A stretch of 64,000 bases of DNA from positions 62,001-126,000 of the forward strand of contig NZ_QEII01000297.1 of NCBI RefSeq assembly GCF_003347515.1, given 5' to 3'. Under the pieces are notes generated by a model. That model searched no databases. It was given only the letters and a program-made list of their open reading frames with translations, and was not told the DNA's origin. The position numbers and the translations under genes were made by a program. Below, piece after piece: positions 8,796 to 17,688 of this stretch (positions are counted from its first letter, which is position 1; every line of letters starts with the position of its first letter). Source of the stretch: Rhodoferax ferrireducens (lineage in GTDB: Bacteria > Pseudomonadota > Gammaproteobacteria > Burkholderiales > Burkholderiaceae_C).

Positions 8796-9895
8796 GCCGA
8801 CGCTCTTTGCAGCCGGTCGCGCACGCCATCCCACTCGGGAGTTTCGGGTGGCGTCTCGATCCAGATCAGTTTCACGCCCTGGTTGTCAAAATCGCGCAGC
8901 ACGGCGAACAGCTGCTGAGCGGTAGCGTCCGCGTCGTCGGGCATACGTCGGCGCAGTACCTTGCTGGAAGGGGTTTTGAGGATGGCGCGGGAATAGGTGG
9001 CGATGAGCGGGCTGGCCGCAGTCGTGTCGATATCGGCGCCCAACAGGTCCAGCGCCGTCTGCAGGGCGCGGGCATCCATCAGGCGCACCCTGGCATTCGG
9101 CGCGTAGTGGGATTCCAGGGTTCCAGAGGCCCGTGGCGCAGGTGCAGTGTGCGCTTTCAGCTCATCTTTCAATAGCACTTTCTGGCCGCACACGGCCTGT
9201 ACCTGCTCGCGGGTGATGGCGCCCGGTCGCAGCAGCACGGGCACGCCGCGCGTGCAGTCGATGATGGTGGACTCGATACCCACCGCGCAGGGGCCGCCGT
9301 CCAGAATCAGCAGGTCCGCGCCGAATTCGCCCTGCACGTGCGCGGCGGTGGTCGGGCTGACGCGGCCGAACTGGTTGGCGCTGGGCGCGGCAACACCCCA
9401 GACGGGGCGCATGGCTTGTTTCGCAGGCCATGCGGCTGGCGAAGCTTGCCGGTTTTGTTCTGCTACCGCGTTTTTTCCCGGCTCCAGGCAGGCCTTGAGC
9501 AGCGCCTGCGCCACCGGGTGCGAGGGACAGCGCAGGCCGATCGAGTCCTGGCCACCGGCCGCCGCCGCCGCCACGCCTTCGCGGCGCGGCAGGATCAGGG
9601 TGAGCGGGCCCGGCCAAAAGGCCTGGATGAGCAGGTGGGCAAAGTCCGGCACATGGTCGGCAAAGTGCGCCACGCCGGCCTCGTTGAGCACATGCACGAT
9701 CAGGGGATGGTCTGCCGGTCGGCCTTTGGCCGCAAAAATCTTGGCGACGGCGCTGTCGTTTTCGGCGTCGGCGGCCAAGCCGTAAACCGTCTCGGTTGGC
9801 AAGCCCAATAGCTCGCCAGCCCTGATTCGATCTGCACCAGCCGCTATGGATTCAGCAGCCAATCCATCCAGGATCATGATCGAGTCCGCACTCAA
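8792..9895 (-). CDS. L-threonylcarbamoyladenylate synthase (Sua5 type)
   Basis: A 367-residue Sua5 protein: an N-terminal YrdC domain (GLPTETVYGLAAD near residue 31) followed by the C-terminal Sua5 domain. It makes threonylcarbamoyl-AMP for the universal t6A tRNA modification. Between the segments SHPVAQALL and GVAAPSANQFGR there is an extra stretch of roughly 25 residues rich in Ala, Gln and Pro which I would not expect in the family, and its DNA resembles a dispersed mini-repeat found elsewhere in this window. The start overlaps the stop of purK. Confidence 0.92.
   Translation of the reverse strand: MSADSIMILDGLAAESIAAGADRIRAGELLGLPTETVYGLAADAENDSAVAKIFAAKGRPADHPLIVHVLNEAGVAHFADHVPDFAHLLIQAFWPGPLTLILPRREGVAAAAAGGQDSIGLRCPSHPVAQALLKACLEPGKNAVAEQNRQASPAAWPAKQAMRPVWGVAAPSANQFGRVSPTTAAHVQGEFGADLLILDGGPCAVGIESTIIDCTRGVPVLLRPGAITREQVQAVCGQKVLLKDELKAHTAPAPRASGTLESHYAPNARVRLMDARALQTALDLLGADIDTTAASPLIATYSRAILKTPSSKVLRRRMPDDADATAQQLFAVLRDFDNQGVKLIWIETPPETPEWDGVRDRLQRASA
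9451..9490 (-). repeat. Weak mini-repeat copy inside sua5
   Basis: Plus-strand text TTTTGTTCTGCTACCGCG, then CCGGCTCCAGGCAGGCC. It is diverged, but it coincides with the extra residues in the Sua5 protein. A second weak match lies at 9812-9855 near the start of the same gene. Confidence 0.35.
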
Positions 9896-11088
9896 AACGC
9901 CTCAATGCCGAGGATGGCCGCCGCCGCCAGGGCCGTGGCGCGCACCTCGGCCACCGTGGCACCGGTCAGGGTCAGGTGCCCCATCTTGCGGCCCTTGCTG
10001 GCCTTGAGCTTGCCGTACAGCTGCAAGTGGGCGCCGGGCAGCGCCAGCACCTGATCCCAAGGCGGCGTCTTGTTATCGACCCACAAATCGCCCAGCAGAT
10101 TGAGCATGATGGCCGGGCTGTGCTGGCGCGGCTGCACCAGCGGCAGGCCGGCCAGGGTGCGCACCTGCAGATCGAACTGCGAGAGATCGCAGGCGTCCAG
10201 GCTGTAGTGGCCACTGTTGTGCGGGCGCGGCGCCATCTCGTTGACGATCAGCTTGCCCAGCGCTTGGGCCTCGGCCGTGCCCTCGTGCAGGATGAAAAAC
10301 TCCACGCACAGCACGCCCACGTACTGCAACTCTTCCGCGATCGATTTAGTAGCTACTACCGCTTGTTCCGCGAGGGCTGGAGGCAGATTTCCTTCAAAAG
10401 CCTCGGTCACCGCCAGAATTCCCTCGCGGTGCAGGTTCAACTGCACCGGCAGATTGACACAGGTACCGTCCCAGCCGCGCGCCACGATCACCGAGCACTC
10501 GGCTTTCAGCGGCAGCATCTTTTCCAGCACGCAAGTCACGTTCTTGAGTTCGTCCCAGCCGCTGGCGAGCTCGGCCCGGTTGCTCACGCGCACCTGGCCC
10601 TTGCCGTCGTAGCCCATGCGCGCGGTCTTCAGGATGCCGGGCAGCAAGTCTTCGGTCACGGCGGCCAGTTGGGCCGCGCTTTCGATCACCGCGTAAGGCG
10701 CGCACGGCACGCCACAGCGCACAAAATGCGCCTTCTCCTTGACCCTGTCTTGCGCAATACCCACGGCCTCGGCACTGGGCGCCACCGGCCGGGCGGAGCC
10801 CAAGGTCATCAGGGCGGGCGCCGGCACGTTTTCAAATTCGGTGGTGATGGCGGCGCAGCGCTGCATCAGCTGCGCCAGGCCCTGCTCGTCCAGGTAATCG
10901 GTCTGGATGTGGTAGTGGCTCACCAGGCCCGCTGGGCTGATCACGTCGGGGTCCAGCACCACGGTGAAATAACCCATGGCCTGGGCCGCCTGCACGAACA
11001 TGCGACCGAGCTGCCCGCCACCCATCACGCCCAGCGTCGCCTGTTGACCGCTGGCCGCGCTACCCGGCAAAACCGTCTGGCGGCTCAT
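9892..11088 (-). CDS. purK: 5-(carboxyamino)imidazole ribonucleotide synthase
   Basis: A 398-residue ATP-grasp enzyme that carboxylates aminoimidazole ribonucleotide with bicarbonate in purine biosynthesis. The N-terminal [16 protein letters not shown] motif, the central DGKGQ loop and the C-terminal [14 protein letters not shown] signature are clear. It overlaps purE by four bases and sua5 by four, so the three are co-transcribed. A segment near 10339-10398 ([16 protein letters not shown]) coincides with a copy of the dispersed mini-repeat. Confidence 0.96.
   Translation of the reverse strand: MSRQTVLPGSAASGQQATLGVMGGGQLGRMFVQAAQAMGYFTVVLDPDVISPAGLVSHYHIQTDYLDEQGLAQLMQRCAAITTEFENVPAPALMTLGSARPVAPSAEAVGIAQDRVKEKAHFVRCGVPCAPYAVIESAAQLAAVTEDLLPGILKTARMGYDGKGQVRVSNRAELASGWDELKNVTCVLEKMLPLKAECSVIVARGWDGTCVNLPVQLNLHREGILAVTEAFEGNLPPALAEQAVVATKSIAEELQYVGVLCVEFFILHEGTAEAQALGKLIVNEMAPRPHNSGHYSLDACDLSQFDLQVRTLAGLPLVQPRQHSPAIMLNLLGDLWVDNKTPPWDQVLALPGAHLQLYGKLKASKGRKMGHLTLTGATVAEVRATALAAAAILGIEAF
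10339..10398 (-). repeat. Dispersed mini-repeat copy C inside purK
   Basis: Plus-strand text TTTAGTAGCTACTACCGCTT, then GAGGGCTGGAGGCAGATTT. The order of blocks and spacing match the intergenic copies, but this one is translated in frame within PurK. Confidence 0.5.
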
Positions 11089-11579
11089 AGCACCGGCGGC
11101 AGCGTCATGCCACGGGCGATTTCGGTTTGTTCGGCGCGAAAGGCGTCGAGTTTGGCGCGCAGGGCCGGGTCGTCATTGGCCAGCATGGCCACGGCAAACA
11201 AGGCGGCGTTGGCGGCGCCGGCGGCGCCAATCGCAAAGGTGGCCACCGGTATGCCCTTGGGCATTTGCACAATGCTGTGCAGCGAATCCACGCCCGACAG
11301 ATGCTTGCTGGCCACCGGCACCCCCAGCACCGGCACCGTGGTTTTGGCCGCCAGCATGCCCGGCAGATGCGCCGCGCCGCCAGCCCCGGCGATGATGGCC
11401 TTGAGGCCCCGGCCCACGGCGGCTTCCGCGTAGGCAAACATATCGTCCGGCATGCGGTGCGCCGACACCACGCGGGCGTCATGAGGGATACCAAACTGTT
11501 GGAGAATGTGGACTGCGTGTTGCATGGTGTCCCAGTCGGAACTGGAACCCATGACGACGCCGATTTGAATATGTTTCAT
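11085..11579 (-). CDS. purE: N5-carboxyaminoimidazole ribonucleotide mutase
   Basis: A 164-residue mutase that shifts the carboxyl group made by PurK to give CAIR. The family signatures GSSSDWDTM near residue 12, SAHRMPD near residue 40 and [12 protein letters not shown] are present, with the active-site Ser, Asp and His. It is the first gene of the purE-purK-sua5 operon and is divergent from the thioredoxin-like gene 38 bases away. Confidence 0.97.
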   Translation of the reverse strand: MKHIQIGVVMGSSSDWDTMQHAVHILQQFGIPHDARVVSAHRMPDDMFAYAEAAVGRGLKAIIAGAGGAAHLPGMLAAKTTVPVLGVPVASKHLSGVDSLHSIVQMPKGIPVATFAIGAAGAANAALFAVAMLANDDPALRAKLDAFRAEQTEIARGMTLPPVL

Positions 11580-11617
11580 AGTGCCGAATTTTACTTACTC
11601 ACCCCGAGCTACCCAAA

Positions 11618-12526
11618 ATGATGAACGTAACTGCTGATAACTTCAATGCCGAACTGCTGGACGTCTCGATGCACACCCCGGTGCTGGTTGACTTCTGGGC
11701 GCCCTGGTGCGGCCCCTGCAAAGTGATCGGCCCGATTCTGGAAAAGCTGGAAACCGACTACGCTGGCCGCTTCAAGCTGGTGAAGATTGACTCGGATCAG
11801 GAGCAGGAACTGAGTCAGGCTTTTGGCGTTCGCAGCATTCCGACCTGCGTGCTGATGTACCAGGGCAAACCGGTGGACGGCTTCATGGGCGCCTTGCCCG
11901 AAGGCAAGATCAAGGAGTTTCTGGACAAGCATCTGCCCGAAGGCGACGTGCTGGAGGCCGAAGTCACCAGCGTTGAAGTTGGCGACGCACCCGACGCCAA
12001 CGACCCGGAGGCGATCCACGAGGCGCTGCACCAGGCCGTGCTGAAGAACCCGGACGATGAAAACGCCCGTTTTGAATACATCAAGCACCTGCTGCTGCTG
12101 GACCGCGATGACGACGCCAAGGTGGCTTTCGCGCCCGTGATTGCGAAAACCGGGCTGGTGCGGCGCTTTGATTCCCTGCAACGCTGGATGAACGCTATTG
12201 ATTTCGCAGCTGATCGCGCTGATTTGACGGGGGCTAGCGTCGGATTTGATGCAAAAATTGCGCTGAACAAGCGCGACTTCGATAGCCGCTTCGCCAAGGC
12301 GCAAGTCCTGATGGCAACGCAAGACTGGACCGGCGCCATGGACGAACTGCTGGAAATCCTGATGCGCGACAAAGCCTGGGCCGACGATCTGGCGCGCAAG
12401 ACCTATATCGCCATTCTGGACATCATCGAGCCCGCGCCGATCAAGGTCGCCGACGGCCAGATCCCCCCGGTGGACCCCACGGTCGCCACCTACCGCCGCC
12501 GCTTGAGCAGCGTGGTGCTGAGCTAA
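11618..12526 (+). CDS. Thioredoxin-like co-chaperone (CnoX/YbbN type)
   Basis: A 302-residue protein with an N-terminal thioredoxin domain carrying a complete CGPC active site (C31-C34 in FWAPWCGPC) and a C-terminal helical TPR-like region. This is the architecture of CnoX/YbbN, which protects substrates for GroEL during oxidative stress. The family varies in whether the CxxC is redox active; here both cysteines are kept. Residues encoded near 12193-12250 (AIDFAADRADLTGASVGF) coincide with another copy of the dispersed mini-repeat, in frame. Confidence 0.9.
   Translation: MMNVTADNFNAELLDVSMHTPVLVDFWAPWCGPCKVIGPILEKLETDYAGRFKLVKIDSDQEQELSQAFGVRSIPTCVLMYQGKPVDGFMGALPEGKIKEFLDKHLPEGDVLEAEVTSVEVGDAPDANDPEAIHEALHQAVLKNPDDENARFEYIKHLLLLDRDDDAKVAFAPVIAKTGLVRRFDSLQRWMNAIDFAADRADLTGASVGFDAKIALNKRDFDSRFAKAQVLMATQDWTGAMDELLEILMRDKAWADDLARKTYIAILDIIEPAPIKVADGQIPPVDPTVATYRRRLSSVVLS
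12193..12250 (-). repeat. Dispersed mini-repeat copy D inside the cnoX-like gene
   Basis: GCTATTGATTTCGCAGCTGA, then GGGGCTAGCGTCGGATTTGA. It follows the same pattern and is translated in frame in the C-terminal region of the co-chaperone. Confidence 0.5.
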
Positions 12527-12613
12527 ATAGCCAGGCGGCTTCTGGAGAGCCGCTTCACAAATATTGTGGGCGGCTCGGTAGTTACCCTCGCTACGGCTTC
12601 TTCCTATCGCAGC

Positions 12614-12638
12614 TACTATTTTCAACTTAAAAATAGTA
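12614..12638. repeat. AT-rich inverted repeat between cnoX-like and lipase-like genes
   Basis: TACTATTTT and AAAAATAGTA face each other across a six-base loop in the 157-base gap after the co-chaperone gene. The stem has almost no G or C, so it is a weak terminator candidate at best. The surrounding gap holds no other clear feature. Confidence 0.4.
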
Positions 12639-12683
12639 CGAGCGTGCTATTTTTAAACTCAACAACAACAAAGGAAACATCGA

Positions 12684-14219
12684 ATGAGCTATTTCAAGGC
12701 TTTATGGGCCGCCCTGGGCGCGACGCTGCTGGTCGCAGCATGTGGTGGTGGCGGGGATGGGGGCACCAACACCAACCCGGCGCGCGGCGAGCTCATGCAG
12801 AATCCGCCGCCGCGCATCGCCTCGATGAGCGCCGCCGACTTCAGCGCCAAACTGCAGGCCAGCACCAGCGGGCAAGGCCTGCAGCAGTTGGCGGGCACGC
12901 CGGTGTGCGGCGTCGATGTGCAGTACATCCGCTACGGCACCGTCGGCGGCACAGGTGAGGCCACCCATGCCTCGGGCGCCTTGCTGGTGCCCACCGGCAG
13001 CGCGCCCCAATGCACGGGTGCGCGCCCGATCGTGCTGTATGCCCACGGCACCAACATCACCAAACGCTACAACCTGGCGGACTTCACCGACAGCACCAAC
13101 CCGGCCTATTCGGAGGGCCAGTTCCTCGCCGCCCTGTATGCAGCCCAGGGCTACATCGTGGTGGCGCCCAACTATGCCGGCTACGACAGCTCTTCCCTGG
13201 GCTACCACCCCTACCTGAATGCCGACCAGCAGTCCAAGGACATGATGGACGCGCTGACCGCCGCCAGGAAGGCGCTGCCGGGCCTGCCCTCGCCCACCAG
13301 CGCCAGTGCCAAGCTGTTCATCACCGGCTACTCGCAGGGCGGCCACGTCGCCATGGCCACGCACCGCGCCATGCAGGCCGCCGGCATCCCGGTCACCGCC
13401 TCGGCCCCCATGTCCGGGCCTTATGCGCTGGCTGCCCAGTCTGACGCGACTTTCTATGGCAACGTGAACGCTGGCGGCACCGTCTTTACGCCCTTGATTT
13501 TCACGAGCTTTCAAAAGGCCTACGGCAATTTGTACAGCAGCCCGTCCGACATTTATGAAAGCGCTTATGCCACCGGCATCGAGTCGCTGCTGCCGGGAAT
13601 TTACGACTCCACCACCGTGTTCAGCAGTGGCAAGCTACCCCAGTTGGCGCTCTTCAGCAACACCGCGCCGCTACCCGCTTATGCAGCAATCACGCCGCCG
13701 ACCGGCACCGGCGCCACCGATGCCTTGTTCGCCGCTGGCTTTGGCCCCGCCAACCTGATCAAGAACAGCGCACGCTTGAGCTACCTGACGGACGCAGCGA
13801 CCAGTCCCGATGGCGTGGTGCCGGCGTTCACGACCGGCGCGCCCGCGGCCAACCCGCAAAACCCGATCCGCGCGGCGGTCAAGCGCAACGATCTGCGGGG
13901 CTGGACGCCGACGACACCGGTGCTGCTGTGCGGCGGCAATGGCGATCCGACCGTGTTCTATAGCCTGAACACTGGCGTGATGGGTGCTTTGTGGGCACCT
14001 CAAGTGGCGGCGCGCCTGGTCACGGTGCTCGACATTGACTCAGCCGTTGGCACGAGCGATCCGTTCGCTGCGGCCAAGGTGGGGTTTGCCAACGCCAAGG
14101 CCGCAACCATCGCCGCCGCAGGCGCCAATGCAGCCGCCGTCGTGACCGCTTCCTACCATGGCGGTTTGGTGCCGCCGTACTGCAACGCGGCAGCGCGTGG
14201 CTTCTTCTCGCAGTTTTAA
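12684..14219 (+). CDS. Predicted lipoprotein alpha/beta hydrolase (secreted lipase-like)
   Basis: A 511-residue exported protein. The N-terminus has a hydrophobic segment ending in the lipobox LVAAC (C20) followed by a Gly-rich linker, so it should be lipid-anchored. The nucleophile elbow GYSQGG and the upstream VLYAHGT oxyanion region mark an alpha/beta hydrolase, similar to secretory lipases and feruloyl esterase-like enzymes. A ribosome site (AAAGGAAAC) precedes the ATG. It stands alone, followed by a hairpin terminator. Its substrate is unknown. Confidence 0.8.
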   Translation: MSYFKALWAALGATLLVAACGGGGDGGTNTNPARGELMQNPPPRIASMSAADFSAKLQASTSGQGLQQLAGTPVCGVDVQYIRYGTVGGTGEATHASGALLVPTGSAPQCTGARPIVLYAHGTNITKRYNLADFTDSTNPAYSEGQFLAALYAAQGYIVVAPNYAGYDSSSLGYHPYLNADQQSKDMMDALTAARKALPGLPSPTSASAKLFITGYSQGGHVAMATHRAMQAAGIPVTASAPMSGPYALAAQSDATFYGNVNAGGTVFTPLIFTSFQKAYGNLYSSPSDIYESAYATGIESLLPGIYDSTTVFSSGKLPQLALFSNTAPLPAYAAITPPTGTGATDALFAAGFGPANLIKNSARLSYLTDAATSPDGVVPAFTTGAPAANPQNPIRAAVKRNDLRGWTPTTPVLLCGGNGDPTVFYSLNTGVMGALWAPQVAARLVTVLDIDSAVGTSDPFAAAKVGFANAKAATIAAAGANAAAVVTASYHGGLVPPYCNAAARGFFSQF

Positions 14220-14228
14220 CCGACCGTG

Positions 14229-14276
14229 CTGGCTGTCACCGGTACAGGGGTACGGGTGACAGTCAGTCTTGTATTT
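14229..14276 (+). terminator. Hairpin terminator between convergent genes
   Basis: CTGGCTGTCACC at 14229 pairs with GGTGACAGTCAG at 14255 with one unpaired difference, followed by a T-rich run. It lies between the lipoprotein gene and the convergent LysR gene and could stop transcription of the former. Confidence 0.6.
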
Positions 14277-14287
14277 CGGTATTCGCC

Positions 14288-15304
14288 TCACACCGCGTCG
14301 GCGGTCTCCGCTTTTTCAGCTTTTTCCGCTGCATCCACAACCGGCTCTTTGACCGCCGCCCAGCCGCGACACATCTCGGCGGGCAAGGAGCTTTTGCGGT
14401 TGATCAAATCATGTTTGGCAAACAGCTCGGCGATCCAGTCGACGAAGACGCGCACCTTGTTGCTCAGGTGCCGATTCGGTGGGTAGACCACATAGATCGG
14501 TTTGGCCTCGGTGCACCAGCCGGTGAACAGCGGCTCCAGCGCGCCGCTGCTGATGTGGTTCTGCACCAGGAAGCTCAAGGTAAACAGGACGCCCAGACCC
14601 GACAGCCCCGCCACAACGCCGGCGTTGGAGTCATTGACCGCGAGCTGGTGACGCCCTTCGACTTCCACCACTTCGCCATCCTTGTGCATCTTGAGGACAT
14701 ACAGCTTGTTATTGCTCGTCGACACATAGCGAATCGTGTGATGCCCGTTCTCGAGTTCGCCCGGATGCTGCGGTACGCCGTGGCGCTGGAGGTAGGCTGG
14801 GGACGCACAGGCCATCACGTAAAACTCGCCAATCCGCCGCGCCACCAGTGACTGGTCCGTGATCTCGCCGGCACGCACCACGCAGTCCACATTTTCGGCA
14901 ATGATGTCGACCGGCCGGTCGCTGACGCCCAACTGCAGCTGGATGTCCGGATAGCGCGCATAAAAGTCCGGCAGCGCCGGAATAATGACGGCCAGGCCCA
15001 GGGACGAAGGAACATCCACCTTCACTTTGCCGCGCGGGCTGGCCTTGGCACGCGACATGCTCGACTCCAGCTCATGCACCTCGCCCAGCAAGCGGCTGGC
15101 CTGCTCGTAATAGGCCGCGCCGTCGACGGTGACGGTGACCTTGCGCGTGGTGCGGTTGAGCAATTTGGTGTCCAGCTCTTTTTCCAGGTCCTGGATCAGG
15201 CGGGTGACCGTGGCTTTGGGCAGGTGCATCGAGTCGGCGGCCTTGGTAAAGGTGCCGGCTTCGACGACACGCACAAAAGCCTGCATGGCGGAAAATTTGT
15301 CCAT
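14288..15304 (-). CDS. LysR family transcriptional regulator
   Basis: A 338-residue regulator with the N-terminal LysR helix-turn-helix (FVRVVEAGTFTKAADSMHLP) and a C-terminal substrate-binding domain. It belongs to the group often found beside drug-efflux operons. It is divergent from the hydrolase and RND efflux operon, which it probably controls. The last 30 residues are Ala/Glu-rich and look like a disordered tail. Confidence 0.9.
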   Translation of the reverse strand: MDKFSAMQAFVRVVEAGTFTKAADSMHLPKATVTRLIQDLEKELDTKLLNRTTRKVTVTVDGAAYYEQASRLLGEVHELESSMSRAKASPRGKVKVDVPSSLGLAVIIPALPDFYARYPDIQLQLGVSDRPVDIIAENVDCVVRAGEITDQSLVARRIGEFYVMACASPAYLQRHGVPQHPGELENGHHTIRYVSTSNNKLYVLKMHKDGEVVEVEGRHQLAVNDSNAGVVAGLSGLGVLFTLSFLVQNHISSGALEPLFTGWCTEAKPIYVVYPPNRHLSNKVRVFVDWIAELFAKHDLINRKSSLPAEMCRGWAAVKEPVVDAAEKAEKAETADAV

Positions 15305-15484
15305 GAAAATCCTGTCGGGTTAAGGGCTGGCCTCAAGGGTTTATCAGACGAGAAGCGTCGATTGCGGGTCGATTGTTTCTCTGGTGAAACAAAGTATAAG
15401 CAAAACGGCTATTTATTGTCCGGCCGATCCACCCTACATTCTGCTGCATCGCAACAAACTGGCGCCGCCTGGCGGCTTGACAAG

Positions 15485-16393
15485 ATGCACGGCCTTCACA
15501 CCTCCCCTTCCAGCACGCCTGCGGCGCGGCCGCAAGAGGTGGACAAACAGATCACTATTTCGCTGAACCGGCCCTTGGGCGTGCGCTTTTACGGCGGTCG
15601 CAGCGCGCTGGCCGCCTCTGCGCCTGTCCCCCTGGTGCTTCATTTTCATGCGGGTGCTTTTGTCGGCGGCTCGCTGGATAGCGGCTCGTGCATCCCGCGC
15701 CTGCTGGCCCAGGCCGGGGCGGTGGTCATGTCGATTGACTATCCGCTGGCACCGGCCCAGCCTTTTCCACAAGCGGTGGAAACCGGTTACGCGGCGCTGG
15801 TGTGGGCCTGGAAAGCCCGCCACAAGCTGGCCGGCAAGGGTGCGCCTATTTTCGTCGCGGGCGAGGAAGCCGGCGGCAACCTAGCAGCCGCCGTCACCCT
15901 GATGGCGCGCGACCAGCAGCAAACTGCGCTGGCCGGGCAAATTTTGTTGTCCCCGATGCTGGACCCCTGCATGGCCACCGCGTCCTTGCGCTGTGCCGAT
16001 GCCGGCCCGGTCGGTTGCCTCTGGGCCGATGGCTGGCACCAGTACCTGTCGCGCCTGGAGCAGGCCAGCCATCCCTATGCCGCGCCAGGCCATGCGCTGC
16101 GCCTGTCCGCGCTGCCGCCGACCCTGCTGCTGACCGCGCAGGACGATCCCCTGCGGGACGAATCGCTGGCTTATGCCGAGCGCTTGCGCAACGCCGGGCG
16201 CCTGGTGCATGCCACCGTGCTGCCCGGCCCGACCGGTTGGCCCAGCAGCTACCTGCAGCCCGCCAGCCACGAGGCGGCCTGGGCGCCCGCCGTGCGGCAG
16301 CAGTTCAGCGCCTTCTTCGACGGCTTTTCGGACCGTGCGGCAGCGGAATTCACGGCTAAGCTTTTTTCTTCACCCCCTGTTTCAGTTTCGTAA
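15485..16393 (+). CDS. Alpha/beta hydrolase (hormone-sensitive lipase-like)
   Basis: A 302-residue protein with a degenerate HSL-type oxyanion motif (HFHAGAFVGGS, normally HGGG) and GEEAGG in place of the usual GxSxG elbow, so the nucleophile serine appears to be replaced by Glu or Ala. Later YPLAP and DPLRDESLAYAERL motifs match the family. I take the ATG at 15485; the frame is open further upstream but shows no homologous start. It lies 24 bases before the RND adaptor gene. With the altered elbow it may not be a working esterase. Confidence 0.7.
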   Translation: MHGLHTSPSSTPAARPQEVDKQITISLNRPLGVRFYGGRSALAASAPVPLVLHFHAGAFVGGSLDSGSCIPRLLAQAGAVVMSIDYPLAPAQPFPQAVETGYAALVWAWKARHKLAGKGAPIFVAGEEAGGNLAAAVTLMARDQQQTALAGQILLSPMLDPCMATASLRCADAGPVGCLWADGWHQYLSRLEQASHPYAAPGHALRLSALPPTLLLTAQDDPLRDESLAYAERLRNAGRLVHATVLPGPTGWPSSYLQPASHEAAWAPAVRQQFSAFFDGFSDRAAAEFTAKLFSSPPVSVS

Positions 16394-16417
16394 TTCCATT
16401 TTTCGAGGACCTTCATC

Positions 16418-17638
16418 ATGCAGAAAATTCAACTCCACACCCCTCGACACCGCCTGCTGGCCGTGGTGCTGGCCGTCCTGGCCGTGGCGGGCATCGCCGG
16501 CGCCGTGCTGGGTGTCTCCCGTTCCGAGGCTCAACCCGGTGCAGCGGCCGAGGCGCCGGCGACACCGGTGTCCGTGGCCACCGTCGTGCAAAGCGAGGTG
16601 GCAGCCTGGGACGAGTTTTCCGGCCGGCTCGAAGCCGTGGAGCGGGTCGATATCCGCTCGCGGGTGGCCGGCACGATCCAGGCCGTGCACTTTCGGGAGG
16701 GCGCGCTGGTCAGCAAAGGCGAGCTGCTGCTGACCATCGACCCGGCGCCTTATGCCGCCGAGGTGGAGCGTGCCGATGCCCAGGTGGCGGCGGCCCAGGC
16801 CCGGGTGACGCAGGCCAAGGGCGAGCAGGAACGGTCGCAGCGCCTCTGGACCGAGCAGGCCATCTCCAAGCGCGAATTGGATGAGCGCGTCAACGGCCAG
16901 CGTGAAGCCGATGCCAATTTGCGCGCCGCCCAGGCGGCCTTGCAAACGGCGCAACTCAGCCTGGGCTACACGCAGTTGCGGGCGCCGGTGTCCGGTCGCG
17001 TCGGCAAGCTGGAAGTGACCATCGGCAACCTGATTGCAGCCGGCCCGGGCGCACCGGTGTTGACCACGCTGGTGTCGGTCAGCCCGATTTATGCGAGCTT
17101 CGACGCCGACGAGCAGGTGGTCGCCAAGGCCCTGAAGGATGTTGGCGTGAAGGGCGAGCGCAAGCTGGAGCGCATCCCCGTGCAAATGGGCACCGCCGCC
17201 AGCACCGACACGCCGTTTGCGGGCCGCCTGCAACTGGTCGACAACCAGGTCGACCCGAAGAGCGGCACCGTGCGCGCCCGTGCCGTGTTCGACAACAAGG
17301 ATGGCCAGCTGATACCCGGCCAGTTTGCGCGCATCCGCATGGGCCAGGCCACCCAGGGCACGGCGCTGTTGATCAACGAGCGCGCCGTCGGCACCGATCA
17401 GAACAAGAAATTCGTGCTGGTGGTCGGCGCCGACAACAAGGCGATGTACCGCGAAGTCACGCTGGGTGCGTCGGTCAACGGCCTGCGCATCGTGAAGGAC
17501 GGACTGGCGGCCAATGAACGCATCGTCGTCAATGGCCTGCAGCGCGTTCGCCCGGGCGCCCTGGTGGCGCCGCAGGTGGTGGAGATGTCGGCCAAGGCCG
17601 AACTGGCCAAGCCGGTCCTGCTGGCCGCGAAATCATGA
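16418..17638 (+). CDS. RND efflux periplasmic adaptor subunit (MexE/AcrA type)
   Basis: A 406-residue membrane fusion protein. It has an N-terminal signal or anchor segment (LLAVVLAVLAVAGIAGAVLG), a lipoyl/barrel-sandwich domain split by a coiled coil (residues about 60-180) and a C-terminal beta-barrel domain ending in the GLQRVRPGALV region. It bridges the inner-membrane pump and outer-membrane channel encoded next. Similarity in style is to MexE. Confidence 0.93.
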   Translation: MQKIQLHTPRHRLLAVVLAVLAVAGIAGAVLGVSRSEAQPGAAAEAPATPVSVATVVQSEVAAWDEFSGRLEAVERVDIRSRVAGTIQAVHFREGALVSKGELLLTIDPAPYAAEVERADAQVAAAQARVTQAKGEQERSQRLWTEQAISKRELDERVNGQREADANLRAAQAALQTAQLSLGYTQLRAPVSGRVGKLEVTIGNLIAAGPGAPVLTTLVSVSPIYASFDADEQVVAKALKDVGVKGERKLERIPVQMGTAASTDTPFAGRLQLVDNQVDPKSGTVRARAVFDNKDGQLIPGQFARIRMGQATQGTALLINERAVGTDQNKKFVLVVGADNKAMYREVTLGASVNGLRIVKDGLAANERIVVNGLQRVRPGALVAPQVVEMSAKAELAKPVLLAAKS

Positions 17639-17688
17639 GCCGGCGCCTGAACCCGAGCCCGCCATTGACCTGAACCAGAAGAATTGCC

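Noticed and set aside
9976-11433. A 485-codon plus-strand open frame across purK and purE
   Set aside because: It covers two well-supported minus-strand genes and has shadow-like composition.
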